Assembly: GCF_052114605.1 (NCBI RefSeq)
Contig: NZ_JBFRFB010000002.1
Coordinates: 442,536 to 506,535, forward strand
DNA length: 64,000 bases
Origin: Microvirga sp052114605
GTDB taxonomy: Bacteria > Pseudomonadota > Alphaproteobacteria > Rhizobiales > Beijerinckiaceae
Direction of reading: 5' to 3'
Positions 15,270 through 24,292 of this stretch are shown here, one piece after another. How positions within the stretch are numbered: the first letter of the stretch is position 1; the number at the start of each line of letters is the position of its first letter. A program made the translations under genes and the position numbers. Below the pieces are notes generated by a model that ran no database searches, was not told the origin of the DNA, and saw nothing but the letters and a program-made list of their open reading frames with translations.

Positions 15270-16664
15270 ATGAAACGCCTCATTGAAACCCAACTAGACA
15301 ACGATGATGGTAAAATCGACCACCGCTTGAGAGGCCGCCATGCCAAGATCGAAGAGCGGTCGTTGGCTGCTCTGCGCACCAATCCCCGCAATGCCCGCAC
15401 GCACTCGAAGAAGCAGGTCGGTCAGATCGCCGATTCGATCCGACGCTTCGGCTTTACCAACCCGGTCCTGATCGATACGGAGGGCACGATCCTCGCCGGT
15501 CATGGCCGGATCGCCGCGGCGAAGCTTTTAGGACTCGAGAGCGTGCCGACCGTCTGCCTCGATCATCTCGATGAGGCCGAGCGGCGCGCCTATGTCATCG
15601 CCGACAACAAGCTCGCCGAACTGGCCGGCTGGGACGATGCCCTGCTGGCGATCGAGTTTCAGGAATTGTCGGATCTCGACTTCGATTTGTCGCTCACCGG
15701 CTTCAGCACGGGCGAGATCGACTTCATCCTCGATGACCAGGCGGCTCCCGACGGAGAAGCCGAGGACGAGATCCCGGAGCCCGAGCCCGGGTCTGCCGTT
15801 TCTCAGGCAGGCGATCTCTGGCTCCTCGGCGAGCATCGTCTCTATTGCGGTTCGTCCTTGGAAGCCTCGTCCTACGAGGCGCTGATGGGCATGGAGCGCG
15901 CCCGGATGGTCTTCACCGACCCGCCGTTCAACGTGCCGATCAAGGGCCACGTCTCCGGCCTCGGCAAGGCCCGGCACCGCGAGTTCGCGATGGCCTCGGG
16001 TGAGATGAACCGGGCAGGCTTCACTGAGTTCCTGCGCACCGCCTTCACGCACATGGCCGCCTTCTCAGCCGAGGGTTCGATCCATCAGGTCTGTATGGAC
16101 TGGCGCCACATGCGCGAGATCCTCGATGCGACGGACGGGCTCTTCGAGCTCAAGAACCTGTGCGTCTGGAACAAGGACAATGCCGGCATGGGCTCGTTGT
16201 ACCGCTCGAAGCACGAGCTCGTCTTCGTCTTCAAGTCCGGCACGGCGTCCCATGTCAACAACGTCGAGCTCGGACGTCACGGCCGCAACCGCTCCAACGT
16301 CTGGGACTATCCCGGCCAGAACACTTTTCATCGCGATCGCGACAAGGATCTGGCAGCTCACCCGACGGTCAAGCCGATGGCGCTCGTGGCCGATGCCATT
16401 CGGGACGTCACCGAACGAGGAGCCATTGTCCTCGATCCCTTCAACGGCTCGGGCACGACGATCCTTGCCGCCGAGAAGACCGGACGGCGCGCCCACACCA
16501 TCGAACTCGACCCGGCTTACGTCGACGTCGCCATCCGCCGCTGGGAAGCCATGACCGGCGAGACCGCACGGCATGCCGCCACTGGTCAGAGCCTCATCGA
16601 ACGGCAAGCTGCACAGACCAACGAACATTCACCCTCAAGCACGGAGATCGATCATGCCGCCTAA
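15270..16664 (+). CDS. ParB-like domain/DNA methyltransferase fusion, module A
   Basis: 464 residues. The N-terminal ParB/Srx domain (about 30-155) has NPRNARTHS and LAGHGR (75-80). The C-terminal N6-adenine/N4-cytosine-type methyltransferase has FTDPPF (215-220, catalytic DPPY-type motif) and DPFNGSGTT (389-397, SAM binding). This fusion is common in prophages of Alphaproteobacteria, where it modifies phage DNA. Start at 15270 has TTTGGAG upstream. Its end overlaps the DUF5681 gene by 11 nt, then terL, as one operon. The DPPF variant differs from DPPY in module B. Confidence 0.92.
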   Translation: MKRLIETQLDNDDGKIDHRLRGRHAKIEERSLAALRTNPRNARTHSKKQVGQIADSIRRFGFTNPVLIDTEGTILAGHGRIAAAKLLGLESVPTVCLDHLDEAERRAYVIADNKLAELAGWDDALLAIEFQELSDLDFDLSLTGFSTGEIDFILDDQAAPDGEAEDEIPEPEPGSAVSQAGDLWLLGEHRLYCGSSLEASSYEALMGMERARMVFTDPPFNVPIKGHVSGLGKARHREFAMASGEMNRAGFTEFLRTAFTHMAAFSAEGSIHQVCMDWRHMREILDATDGLFELKNLCVWNKDNAGMGSLYRSKHELVFVFKSGTASHVNNVELGRHGRNRSNVWDYPGQNTFHRDRDKDLAAHPTVKPMALVADAIRDVTERGAIVLDPFNGSGTTILAAEKTGRRAHTIELDPAYVDVAIRRWEAMTGETARHAATGQSLIERQAAQTNEHSPSSTEIDHAA

Positions 16665-17058
16665 AAAACAGCCCACCGGCGATTATGAGGTCGGTTATGC
16701 CCGCCCGCCGGAAGCCACACGCTTTCAAACCGGTCTGTCCGGGAACCCCAAGGGCAAACCAAAAGGACGGCGCAACCGCAAGAAAGTGCTCAGCTACTGG
16801 CTGGAGCAGCCGATCACCGTCGTCCTCGACGGAAAGCGCGTCAAGCTGTCCAACGACGAGGCTTTGATGATCGCGGACATCAAGCGGGCTTTGAAAGGCG
16901 ACAACAAAGCCCATGACCGAATTCTCCGCCGCAAGCTTCAGGCGGGCCTGATCGAGCCCGAGATTCAGAAGGTCGAGGAAGACCTGGCCGAACACGATCG
17001 CCACGCGCTCGAATTTCTCCTGCAACAACACCTTCGCAAGAATGGACCCACCCCATGA
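16654..17058 (+). CDS. DUF5681 protein, module A
   Basis: 134 residues. The N-terminus has the DUF5681 pattern VGYARPPEATRFQTGLSGNPKG followed by a basic KPKGRRNRKK segment; the remainder is helical. DUF5681 proteins usually stand next to terminase large subunits and may serve as the DNA-recognising small subunit; that is inference. Start at 16654 is supported by the module B counterpart and the 11-nt overlap with the methyltransferase gene. It overlaps terL by 4 nt. Confidence 0.85.
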   Translation: MPPKKQPTGDYEVGYARPPEATRFQTGLSGNPKGKPKGRRNRKKVLSYWLEQPITVVLDGKRVKLSNDEALMIADIKRALKGDNKAHDRILRRKLQAGLIEPEIQKVEEDLAEHDRHALEFLLQQHLRKNGPTP

Positions 17059-18464
17059 ACGACCTCTCTCATGCCGCCCTTCGTGCCGCTTTACGCGAGG
17101 ATTTCGCGGTGTTTTGCAACAGGGCCTTCTCAACTGTGGATCAGCGAACGCCCTTGGGCTGGAACTGGCATCTCGATACCTTGAGTTATTATTTTCAGGA
17201 GGCGGCAGCCGGGCGCATCAAGCGTCTCCTGATCACCATCCCGCCCCGTCACCTCAAGTCGTTCTGCGGCTCCGTCGCCCTCCCGGCCTGGATCCTCGGC
17301 CGGGATCCCAGGGTGCGGATCATCTGCGCCAGCTACGGCAGCGATCTCTCGACGACGTTTTCGAACGATTGCCGCAAGATCATGATGGAGCCTTGGTATC
17401 GGCAGGCCTTCCCGCACACCCGGCTGAGCAGCACCAAAAATACGCAATCGGAATTCCAGACGACGAAGGGCGGCGGCCGGCTGGCAACCTCCGTCGAGGG
17501 CATGCTGACGGGCCGCGGGGCCAACTTCCTCCTCCTCGATGATCTGATGAAGCCGATGGACGCGGCATCGGAAACCAAACGCAAGAACGTCATCGATTTC
17601 TATAAGGGAACGGCTTTCTCCCGTCTCGATACCAAGTTGAACGACGTCATCATCATCATCATGCAGCGACTGCATCAGGATGATCTCGCCGGGCATCTCT
17701 TGGAACACGGCGGTGGCGAGTGGACGCACGTGGACCTTCCGGCCATCGCAGATACTGACGAGAACATCCTCATCGGCCCGAACAGGTATCATTTCAGAAA
17801 GGTCGGCGATCTTCTCCATCCCGAGCGCGAACCTCAGTCCGTCCTCGATGAACTCAAGCGGACGCTCGGCAGCAGCGCCTTTTCCGCGCAATACCTGCAA
17901 CGCCCGATTCCCCAGGACGGCGAAATCTTTAACTGGGCATGGTTCCGGACTTTTAGAACTCTCCCTGTCCGAGGAGAGTATGATGAGATCGTCCAATCCT
18001 GGGACCCAGCCTCGAAGACGGGCGCTGACAACGATTATTCGGTTTGTACGACGTGGCTGGTCCAAGAAGGGCGTTACTATCTCCTCGATATCTATCGCGA
18101 GCGCCTCAACTTCCCCAACCTCAGGCGTCGAATCGTAGAACTGGCCGAACTTCATCAAGCCAGTGTCGTTCTGATCGAGGACAAGGGCGCCGGTCAGGAA
18201 ATGATCGCGATGCTGCAAGAGGAAGGACGCCTACCCATCATTCCCGTCATGCCTTTGAGGGACAAAGTCGAGCGCGCCATCGCCCAGACGCTTCAGATCG
18301 AGGCGGGACGGGTGTTCATCCCGGAATCGGCCTCATGGCTTGAAGAGTTCAAGACCGAGGCTCTGACCTTTCCCAATGGCCGTCACGACGATCAGATCGA
18401 CAGCATGGTGCAGTTTCTCAAATGGATCAAAGAGCGGCGCAATCCGTGGCTGCGAGAGATTTAG
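17055..18464 (+). CDS. terL: Phage terminase large subunit, module A
   Basis: 469 residues. The ATPase half has PPRHLKS (Walker A variant, about 57-63) and FLLLDDL (Walker B). The nuclease half has QSWDPASKTGADNDYS, LIEDKGAGQ and HDDQIDSM, the acidic RNase H-like triad. TerL normally cuts and pumps phage DNA into capsids. No portal, capsid or tail gene occurs anywhere in the window, so this is not a complete prophage. It ends the operon and is related to the protein at 53437-54870. Confidence 0.94.
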   Translation: MNDLSHAALRAALREDFAVFCNRAFSTVDQRTPLGWNWHLDTLSYYFQEAAAGRIKRLLITIPPRHLKSFCGSVALPAWILGRDPRVRIICASYGSDLSTTFSNDCRKIMMEPWYRQAFPHTRLSSTKNTQSEFQTTKGGGRLATSVEGMLTGRGANFLLLDDLMKPMDAASETKRKNVIDFYKGTAFSRLDTKLNDVIIIIMQRLHQDDLAGHLLEHGGGEWTHVDLPAIADTDENILIGPNRYHFRKVGDLLHPEREPQSVLDELKRTLGSSAFSAQYLQRPIPQDGEIFNWAWFRTFRTLPVRGEYDEIVQSWDPASKTGADNDYSVCTTWLVQEGRYYLLDIYRERLNFPNLRRRIVELAELHQASVVLIEDKGAGQEMIAMLQEEGRLPIIPVMPLRDKVERAIAQTLQIEAGRVFIPESASWLEEFKTEALTFPNGRHDDQIDSMVQFLKWIKERRNPWLREI

Positions 18465-18684
18465 ATGTAGTGTGAGGGTCGGTTCAGAGCTTTTCTAGGT
18501 GCCTATCTCGGAAACTTCTGCGCCGCCATACATGTTATCGTTATTGCAGTAACGTCGGCCGATTAAACACCTCCGGTAACTCGCGGCCTTTCAGACCGCG
18601 CTTGGTACCTAGAGCAGACACAATCACCACAACCTCAGTGCTGGAAATTCATCTTGGCTCAGGCAGGAAACTAAACGCGCACTT

Positions 18685-19004
18685 GTGTTTGAATCAAACG
18701 GCTACCCCCGCAAAGATCGCATTGGCGGGCGAGCTGTCACAACGCGCGGCACTGCAACTCTCGATCCTGCGCTCATGTCGGACACAGATAGCGAGGTACA
18801 AGCCTTCGATGCCTTCATGCCCGAAAACAATCTTTGCGATTGCATGACTTCGGTTCGTTCACCATCGAAGGCCATGTGGTGATGCTCAAGATCGATTATT
18901 ACGATCTTGACTTACAGTAAGCCTCGCCCGATCCGACAGACCCCAACGTCACCTACCGCGTCATACCCCTCATGCTTGCTGAATACTGGACTTTCAAAAA
19001 GTGA
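18685..19004 (+). pseudogene. Decayed DUF3768 gene
   Basis: Conceptual translation gives IGGRAVTTRGTATLDPAL, AFDAFMPENN, then after a frameshift HDFGSFTIEGHVVMLKIDYY, a stop (TAA after DLDLQ), and DPTDPNVTYRVIPLMLAE. This is the DUF3768 sequence pattern with a frameshift near 18840 and one internal stop. DUF3768 genes are frequent passengers of alphaproteobacterial prophages and plasmids. It lies between terL and the nrdB terminus. Confidence 0.7.
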
Positions 19005-19019
19005 TTAACTGCTCAATGG

Positions 19020-20132
19020 TCAATCCCAGGCCAGTGCCCCGCCGCTTTGATAGTCGATCACGCGGGTCTCGAAGAAATTCTTCTCTTTTTTAAGATCCAT
19101 GGCTTCCGACATCCAAGGGAATGGATTTTCAGTTTCACCATAGACAGGTGTAAGCCCAAGCTGAGCGCAGCGGCGGTTGGCGATGAAGTGCATATATTGC
19201 TCGCACAGAGCTGCGTTCAGCCCCAGGAAACCGCGTGGCATGGTATCGCGTCCATAGGCGGCTTCGAGTTCGGCGGCTTCGCGCAGCATCTGGCGGATTT
19301 CTTCCCGGAACTCCTTGGTCCAGATGTGTGGATTCTCTGCCTTGATCTGGTTGATCACGTCGATGCCGAAATTCAGATGGATGCTCTCGTCCCGCAGGAT
19401 GTACTGATACTGCTCGGCGATGCCGACCATCTTGTTGCGACGGCCGAGCGCCAGGATTTGGGCGAAGCCGGTATAGAACCACATACCCTCGAAGATCACA
19501 TAGAAGGCCACGAGATCGCGAACGAAAGCTTGGTCCTTTTCAGGAGTTCCCGTCTCGAAGGCTGGATCGTCAAGATGCTGGGTATGCTTGAGCGCCCATG
19601 CCGCCTTGTCGGTGATGGAGGGCACTTCCCGGTACATGTTGAACAACTCGCCCTCGTCCAGCCCAAGGCTCTCGACGATGTACTGGAACGTATGCGTATG
19701 AACCGCCTCCTCGAAGGCTTGGCGCAGGAGGTATTGACGGCATTCGGGATTGGTGAGGTGACGATAGATCGCCAGCACGATGTTGTTGGCGACGAGGCTC
19801 TCGGAGGCCGCGAAGAAACCGAGATTCCGCTTGATGGCGCGCCGTTCATCCTCAGTCAGACCCTCACGTGACTTCCAAAGGGCGATATCGGCTTGCATGG
19901 AGATTTCGGTCGGCATCCAATGATTGTTGCAGCCGGACAGATATTTCTCCCACGCCCACTTGTATTTGAGCGGAAGAAGCTGATTCACGTCAGCCCGGCA
20001 GTTGATCATCGCTTTATCGTCCACGCTGACACGACCGCCTTTCCGGTCGATATGACCAAGGCCGGTCGCGTCCATGGGCATGAGGGGAGCCGCAGAATTG
20101 GTAGCCGTCTTCGTTTCGGTCCAGTCGAGCAT
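19020..20132 (-). CDS. nrdB: Ribonucleotide reductase class Ia, beta subunit
   Basis: 370 residues. The small subunit carries the diiron centre and tyrosyl radical needed by NrdA to make deoxyribonucleotides. Diiron ligands are visible in FEEAVHTHTFQ and in the later LRDESIHLNF segment; FEGMWFYTGFAQ lies in the conserved central region. It ends FFETRVIDYQSGGALAWD. It is the second gene after nrdA, 87 bp downstream, and presumably shares the cobalamin riboswitch in front of nrdA. Confidence 0.96.
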   Translation of the reverse strand: MLDWTETKTATNSAAPLMPMDATGLGHIDRKGGRVSVDDKAMINCRADVNQLLPLKYKWAWEKYLSGCNNHWMPTEISMQADIALWKSREGLTEDERRAIKRNLGFFAASESLVANNIVLAIYRHLTNPECRQYLLRQAFEEAVHTHTFQYIVESLGLDEGELFNMYREVPSITDKAAWALKHTQHLDDPAFETGTPEKDQAFVRDLVAFYVIFEGMWFYTGFAQILALGRRNKMVGIAEQYQYILRDESIHLNFGIDVINQIKAENPHIWTKEFREEIRQMLREAAELEAAYGRDTMPRGFLGLNAALCEQYMHFIANRRCAQLGLTPVYGETENPFPWMSEAMDLKKEKNFFETRVIDYQSGGALAWD

Positions 20133-20219
20133 GATGGTTCTTTCTCAAAGGGGGCACAGAAGGGACGCAAAGGCTGCGCCCCTTCGATGAAAAGTCGGGT
20201 TTTCAATGAGGTGGGTCTT

Positions 20220-23087
20220 TTACTGGCAGGCTTCGCAATCGGGATTGTCGATAGAGCAAGCCAGACTTTCCGACACGGCGCTCATTGAGGCGGCAATGGA
20301 GGAAGCCTGCACGGCATTCAACTTTCCGTCCGTGCCCTTCAGAGTCGATTTCTCCACATGGGTCGCCGATGTCGCCCGCAGATAGTAGGTCGTCTTCAAG
20401 CCTCTTTCCCATGCCAGTCTGTACATGGCATCGAGCTTCTTCCCATTCGGGTTGGTGATGTAGAGGTTGAGAGATTGGGCCTGATCGATCCATTTCTGGC
20501 GGCGGGCGGCAGCCTCGATCAGCCAGGAGGCATCGATCTCGAAAGCGGTTGCGTAGAGGGACTTGAGATCATCCGGTATTCGATCAATGGGAGCAAGGCT
20601 GCCGTCGAAATACTTCAGGTCGGACATCATGACCTCGTCCCAGAGGCCGCGCGCTTTCAGGTCACGGACCAGCGCCGGGTTCACCACGGTGAAATCGCCC
20701 GACATGTTCGCTTTGACGAAGAGATTGCGGAAATTGGGCTCGATGGATTGCGTGACGCCGCAGATATTGGAAATCGTGGCGGTTGGCGCAATGGCTAGGA
20801 CATTGGAGTTGCGCATACCGCTCTGCCTGACCCGATCACGCAAGGACGACCAGTCGAGAGTTGTAGAACGATCAAGATCAAGCCTTCCGCGACTTTCCTC
20901 CAGCAGAGAAACGGAATCGATGGGCAAGATCCCCCTCGACCAGAGCGATCCCTCGAAGCTCGGATAACGTCCGCGTTCAATAGCCAGATCGCATGAAGCT
21001 TGAATGGCGTGGAAACTGATTGCTTCCATGCTCTCGTCAGCGAAAGCCACAGCACTGTCGGATGCAACAGGAAGCCGGAGCGTATGAAGCGCATCTTGAT
21101 AGCCCATGATGCCAAGGCCGACAGGACGATGGCGCAGGTTGGAGGCGCGGGCCTCCGGGATCGTGTAGAAGTTGATGTCGATGACGTTATCGAGCATCCG
21201 GACAGCCGTCTTGACCGTGCTCCTGAGCTTTTCGTAATCGATCCCATGCGGCGTGATGTGTCGAGCCAGATTGACTGAGCCGAGATTGCACACCGCGACC
21301 TCACCCCGCGAAGTGTTCAGGGTAATCTCCGTGCACAGATTGGACGAGTGAATCACACCTACATGACCTTGCGGCGAACGGATGTTGCACGGATCCTTGA
21401 AGGTGATCCACGGATGGCCGGTCTCGAACAGCATGGTCAACATGCGCCGCCACAGATCGACAGCCTTGACTTGCCTGAAGACCTTGATGTCGCCGGATGT
21501 GGCCTTGGCTTCGTATGCTTCATAGGCCACCTTGAAGGCCGGTCCGTAGAGGTCATGCAGGTCCGGCGTTTCATCCGGTGAGAACAGAGTCCAAACTCCG
21601 TCCTCGGCTACTCTCTGCATGAACAGGTCCGGCACCCAGTTCGCCGTATTCATGTCGTGAGTGCGGCGGCGATCATCACCGGTATTCTTCCTCAGATCGA
21701 GAAACTCTTCGATATCGATGTGCCAAGTCTCGAGATAAGCGCAGACAGCGCCTTTGCGCTTGCCGCCTTGGTTCACCGCAATGGCGGTATCGTTGGCCAC
21801 TTTTAGGAACGGCACCACGCCCTGGCTCTCGCCATTCGTTCCCTTGATATGCGCGCCGAGACCGCGAACCGGAGTCCAATCATTGCCGAGGCCGCCGGAA
21901 TACTTGGCGAGCAAGGCATTATCCTTCACGGCCTTGAAGATGCCGTCGAGATCGTCTGGCACGGTAGTGAGGAAGCAGGACGAAAGCTGAGGGCGTGTCG
22001 TTCCGGCGTTGAATAGGGTCGGAGTGGACGCCATGAAGTCGAAGGATGACAGAAGGTCGTAGAATTCTATGGCCTTCTCCTCACGGTCGATCTCCCGCAA
22101 TGAGAGCCCCATGGCGACGCGCATGAAAAAGGCTTGCGGAAGCTCGAACCGCTTCCCCTTTATATGCAGGAAGTATCGGTCATAGAGGGTCTGAAGGCCA
22201 AGATATTGGAAGTTCAGGTCGCGGTCCGGCTTGAGCGCCATTGCCAGCCGTCCGAGATCGAAACGGGCGAGTTCCGAATCGAGCAGTTCCGCTTCCATTC
22301 CCTTCTCGATATACGCCGGAAAGTAATCCGCATACAGCTCCACCATCTCGGCTTGCGTGACTTGCCGCCGTTGCCCATGCACGGCGCTCAATGCCTCGCG
22401 GCGCAGACTGTCGAGGAGCAACCGGGCGCTGACGAATGTATAATCCGGTTCACGCTCCACGAGAGTGCGGGCCGCAAGGACAGGGGCTTGCGCAAGCTCT
22501 TCCTCTCGAATGCCATCGTATAGATTGCGCATCGTCTCGGTGAGAACCGTATCGGCCGAGACGGTTTCAAGCCCGTGGCACGCCTCGTCGATGAGCGATC
22601 GCAATCGGATCATATCGAGAGGAATACGCTGTCCGTCAGCCAGGCTGACATGAAGCGTTGCTTCGATATCAGGCATGACGCCTACCGCATGGGTGCGCTC
22701 CGTCGCCCGTTGCTCGCGATAGAGGACATAAGCGCGCGCAACCTTGTGGTGTCCGCCTCGCATGAGCGCAAGCTCGACCCGATCCTGAATGTCCTCGATA
22801 TTGAATGTCCGTCCTACTTCCGCGTGGCGCGTGAGCCCCGATACGATGCCCGCGACGAGGTCTTCCACGATTTCATGGATTCGGCGGGAGGCTGCCGCCG
22901 ATGCACCTTCCACGGCCAGGAATGCCTTGGTGAGGGCCACCGTGATCTTCGTCTGGTCAAACGGTGTGACCGCGCCGTTTCGGCGGATCACCTGATAGCC
23001 TAAAGACGGGGACGTTTGTCTGGTCGAAGACGTGACTGGAGTGAGCGTTGCTGAAGCCTTTTGGGCCTCATTGATGGAAAGAGACAT
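20220..23087 (-). CDS. nrdA: Ribonucleotide reductase class Ia, alpha subunit
   Basis: 955 residues, the long Pseudomonas-like form. An ATP-cone begins at about residue 33 (VIRRNGAVTPFDQTKI). The barrel has STPTLFNAGTTRPQLSSCF with an active-site cysteine, NLCTEITLNTS and MRNSNVLAIAPTATISN. The C-terminal tail ends DNPDCEACQ, the redox-shuttle cysteine pair. It reduces ribonucleoside diphosphates together with NrdB. The upstream cobalamin riboswitch implies repression when B12 is plentiful. Confidence 0.96.
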   Translation of the reverse strand: MSLSINEAQKASATLTPVTSSTRQTSPSLGYQVIRRNGAVTPFDQTKITVALTKAFLAVEGASAAASRRIHEIVEDLVAGIVSGLTRHAEVGRTFNIEDIQDRVELALMRGGHHKVARAYVLYREQRATERTHAVGVMPDIEATLHVSLADGQRIPLDMIRLRSLIDEACHGLETVSADTVLTETMRNLYDGIREEELAQAPVLAARTLVEREPDYTFVSARLLLDSLRREALSAVHGQRRQVTQAEMVELYADYFPAYIEKGMEAELLDSELARFDLGRLAMALKPDRDLNFQYLGLQTLYDRYFLHIKGKRFELPQAFFMRVAMGLSLREIDREEKAIEFYDLLSSFDFMASTPTLFNAGTTRPQLSSCFLTTVPDDLDGIFKAVKDNALLAKYSGGLGNDWTPVRGLGAHIKGTNGESQGVVPFLKVANDTAIAVNQGGKRKGAVCAYLETWHIDIEEFLDLRKNTGDDRRRTHDMNTANWVPDLFMQRVAEDGVWTLFSPDETPDLHDLYGPAFKVAYEAYEAKATSGDIKVFRQVKAVDLWRRMLTMLFETGHPWITFKDPCNIRSPQGHVGVIHSSNLCTEITLNTSRGEVAVCNLGSVNLARHITPHGIDYEKLRSTVKTAVRMLDNVIDINFYTIPEARASNLRHRPVGLGIMGYQDALHTLRLPVASDSAVAFADESMEAISFHAIQASCDLAIERGRYPSFEGSLWSRGILPIDSVSLLEESRGRLDLDRSTTLDWSSLRDRVRQSGMRNSNVLAIAPTATISNICGVTQSIEPNFRNLFVKANMSGDFTVVNPALVRDLKARGLWDEVMMSDLKYFDGSLAPIDRIPDDLKSLYATAFEIDASWLIEAAARRQKWIDQAQSLNLYITNPNGKKLDAMYRLAWERGLKTTYYLRATSATHVEKSTLKGTDGKLNAVQASSIAASMSAVSESLACSIDNPDCEACQ

Positions 23088-23149
23088 TGTGCAACCCCTT
23101 ACAGTTCAAGGGGGCATGGGCCGGAAGGAGCGCAGGCCAGGACGGAAAG

Positions 23150-23385
23150 CACATGAGTGCCCGCCGGTTGGATCGCGATCCAACGGGGCACCCCGCCCGT
23201 AATGATCGTTCAAGCGAAGGCAGGTCTCCTGGCTTGCGGGTCGTTGCTTCCGTCAACCTTCCCAGCGCGATCACGCCAGTGGATCTGAGACAGATGCTCG
23301 CCGCTTACAGTTGCGGGGGCAGCCTCGGCATTAAACCGAGTTCCCTCTTAGCTTCCCGGATCTCGCGACACGAGAAGAACCTTCT
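23150..23385 (-). ncRNA. Cobalamin riboswitch upstream of nrdAB
   Basis: Read on the minus strand, the conserved GCTGCCCCCGCAACTGTAA element (around 23303-23322) and the B12 box AGCCAGGAGACCTGCC (around 23219-23235) are both present. A pyrimidine/purine hairpin with GGGCGGGGTGCCCC lies towards the gene, about 65-100 nt before the nrdA start, and is a candidate expression platform. Binding of adenosylcobalamin would switch off this B12-independent reductase. Confidence 0.93.
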
Positions 23386-23634
23386 CTAGATATGGTAGCG
23401 ATATCGAAGGATTCTTCAATATGTGGTGGCGCTCTGTCCACAGGGGTGCAGATCAGGTAACGCCAAGGATATTCTCGATCTCAATGAGAAACTTCGCAGA
23501 CCGCATCGGTGGTGGGCGATCATGACGAGCGGCATCGCCGTCCTTAAGCCTGCACTCGTGCTTAAGATCGGACAGGCATTACAGATATTCGATCTTCGAG
23601 GCATGGTGATTTTGGAAACTTGAATGGTCTGATT

Positions 23635-24292
23635 TTACCCGTCCAAGCTATTCCCTATGGACAATGCAGCCATTGGACGATGCTGTTCATCAACGGCCAC
23701 CATAGTGAACTCTCCATGACCGCAGAGACGGCGAAGGCCCGATCGAAGGTTTTCTGCCCAGAGACCGACCTCCACCGTAATGGAGCTCCGCCCGGTGGCC
23801 GTGACCCGTGGGGCAAGCTCGATTAGCTCTCCTTTCTGAATTTGGCTCCGAAAATCCGTGCGTCTCGAGCCTGCCAGTACGACCGACTTGCGGCTGTGGC
23901 GGGTTGCGGCCACGAAAGCTGCTTTGCCCATCGCCGCGAGCGCGTTGCCGCCATAGAGGCTGCCGTAGTGGCTCGTCTGCTCCGGGAAGACCATTTCCAC
24001 CATCCGCAGATCATCCTCTTGGCTCGGAGTGCCTAGGTCTGGAAGTGGCGGCATGGCGCCCCGTGATACGGCCCGTCAGTTCCACGATTTCACCCATATG
24101 CGCAGGTGCTTCAAAGTCAATTCGCTCGCAAGAGGCGGTAACAAAGTCAACGTGAGCATGACGAGAGGCCGCGATGAACGCCACCTTGTCCATGTGAGCT
24201 AGTCCGATCCCGCCAAACAGCGTGCCGTGGTGGTTCGTATCGCCAGGAAAGACGATATCGATCAGACAGGTTGCGGTCGAAACAATGCTCAT
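23635..24292 (-). pseudogene. Double-hotdog acyl-CoA thioesterase, broken by deletion/frameshift
   Basis: Two frames cover the two hotdog domains. The first (24292-24011) has FPGDTNHHGTLFGG, AFIAASRHAHVDFVTA and a GEIVELTGRITG strand, then goes out of frame. The second (24054-23635) starts at DDLRMVEMVFPEQTSHYGSLYGG and continues normally through TATGRSSITVEVGLWAENL. The last part of domain 1 is missing, so an internal deletion with frameshift is likely. It starts 4 nt inside the metE stop, so it once formed an operon with metE. The second domain alone could still be translated from 24054, and the annotation would change if domains are separate genes. Confidence 0.6.

Noticed and set aside
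17130..18218. 362-codon open frame on the minus strand
   Set aside because: Antisense to the module A terminase gene.
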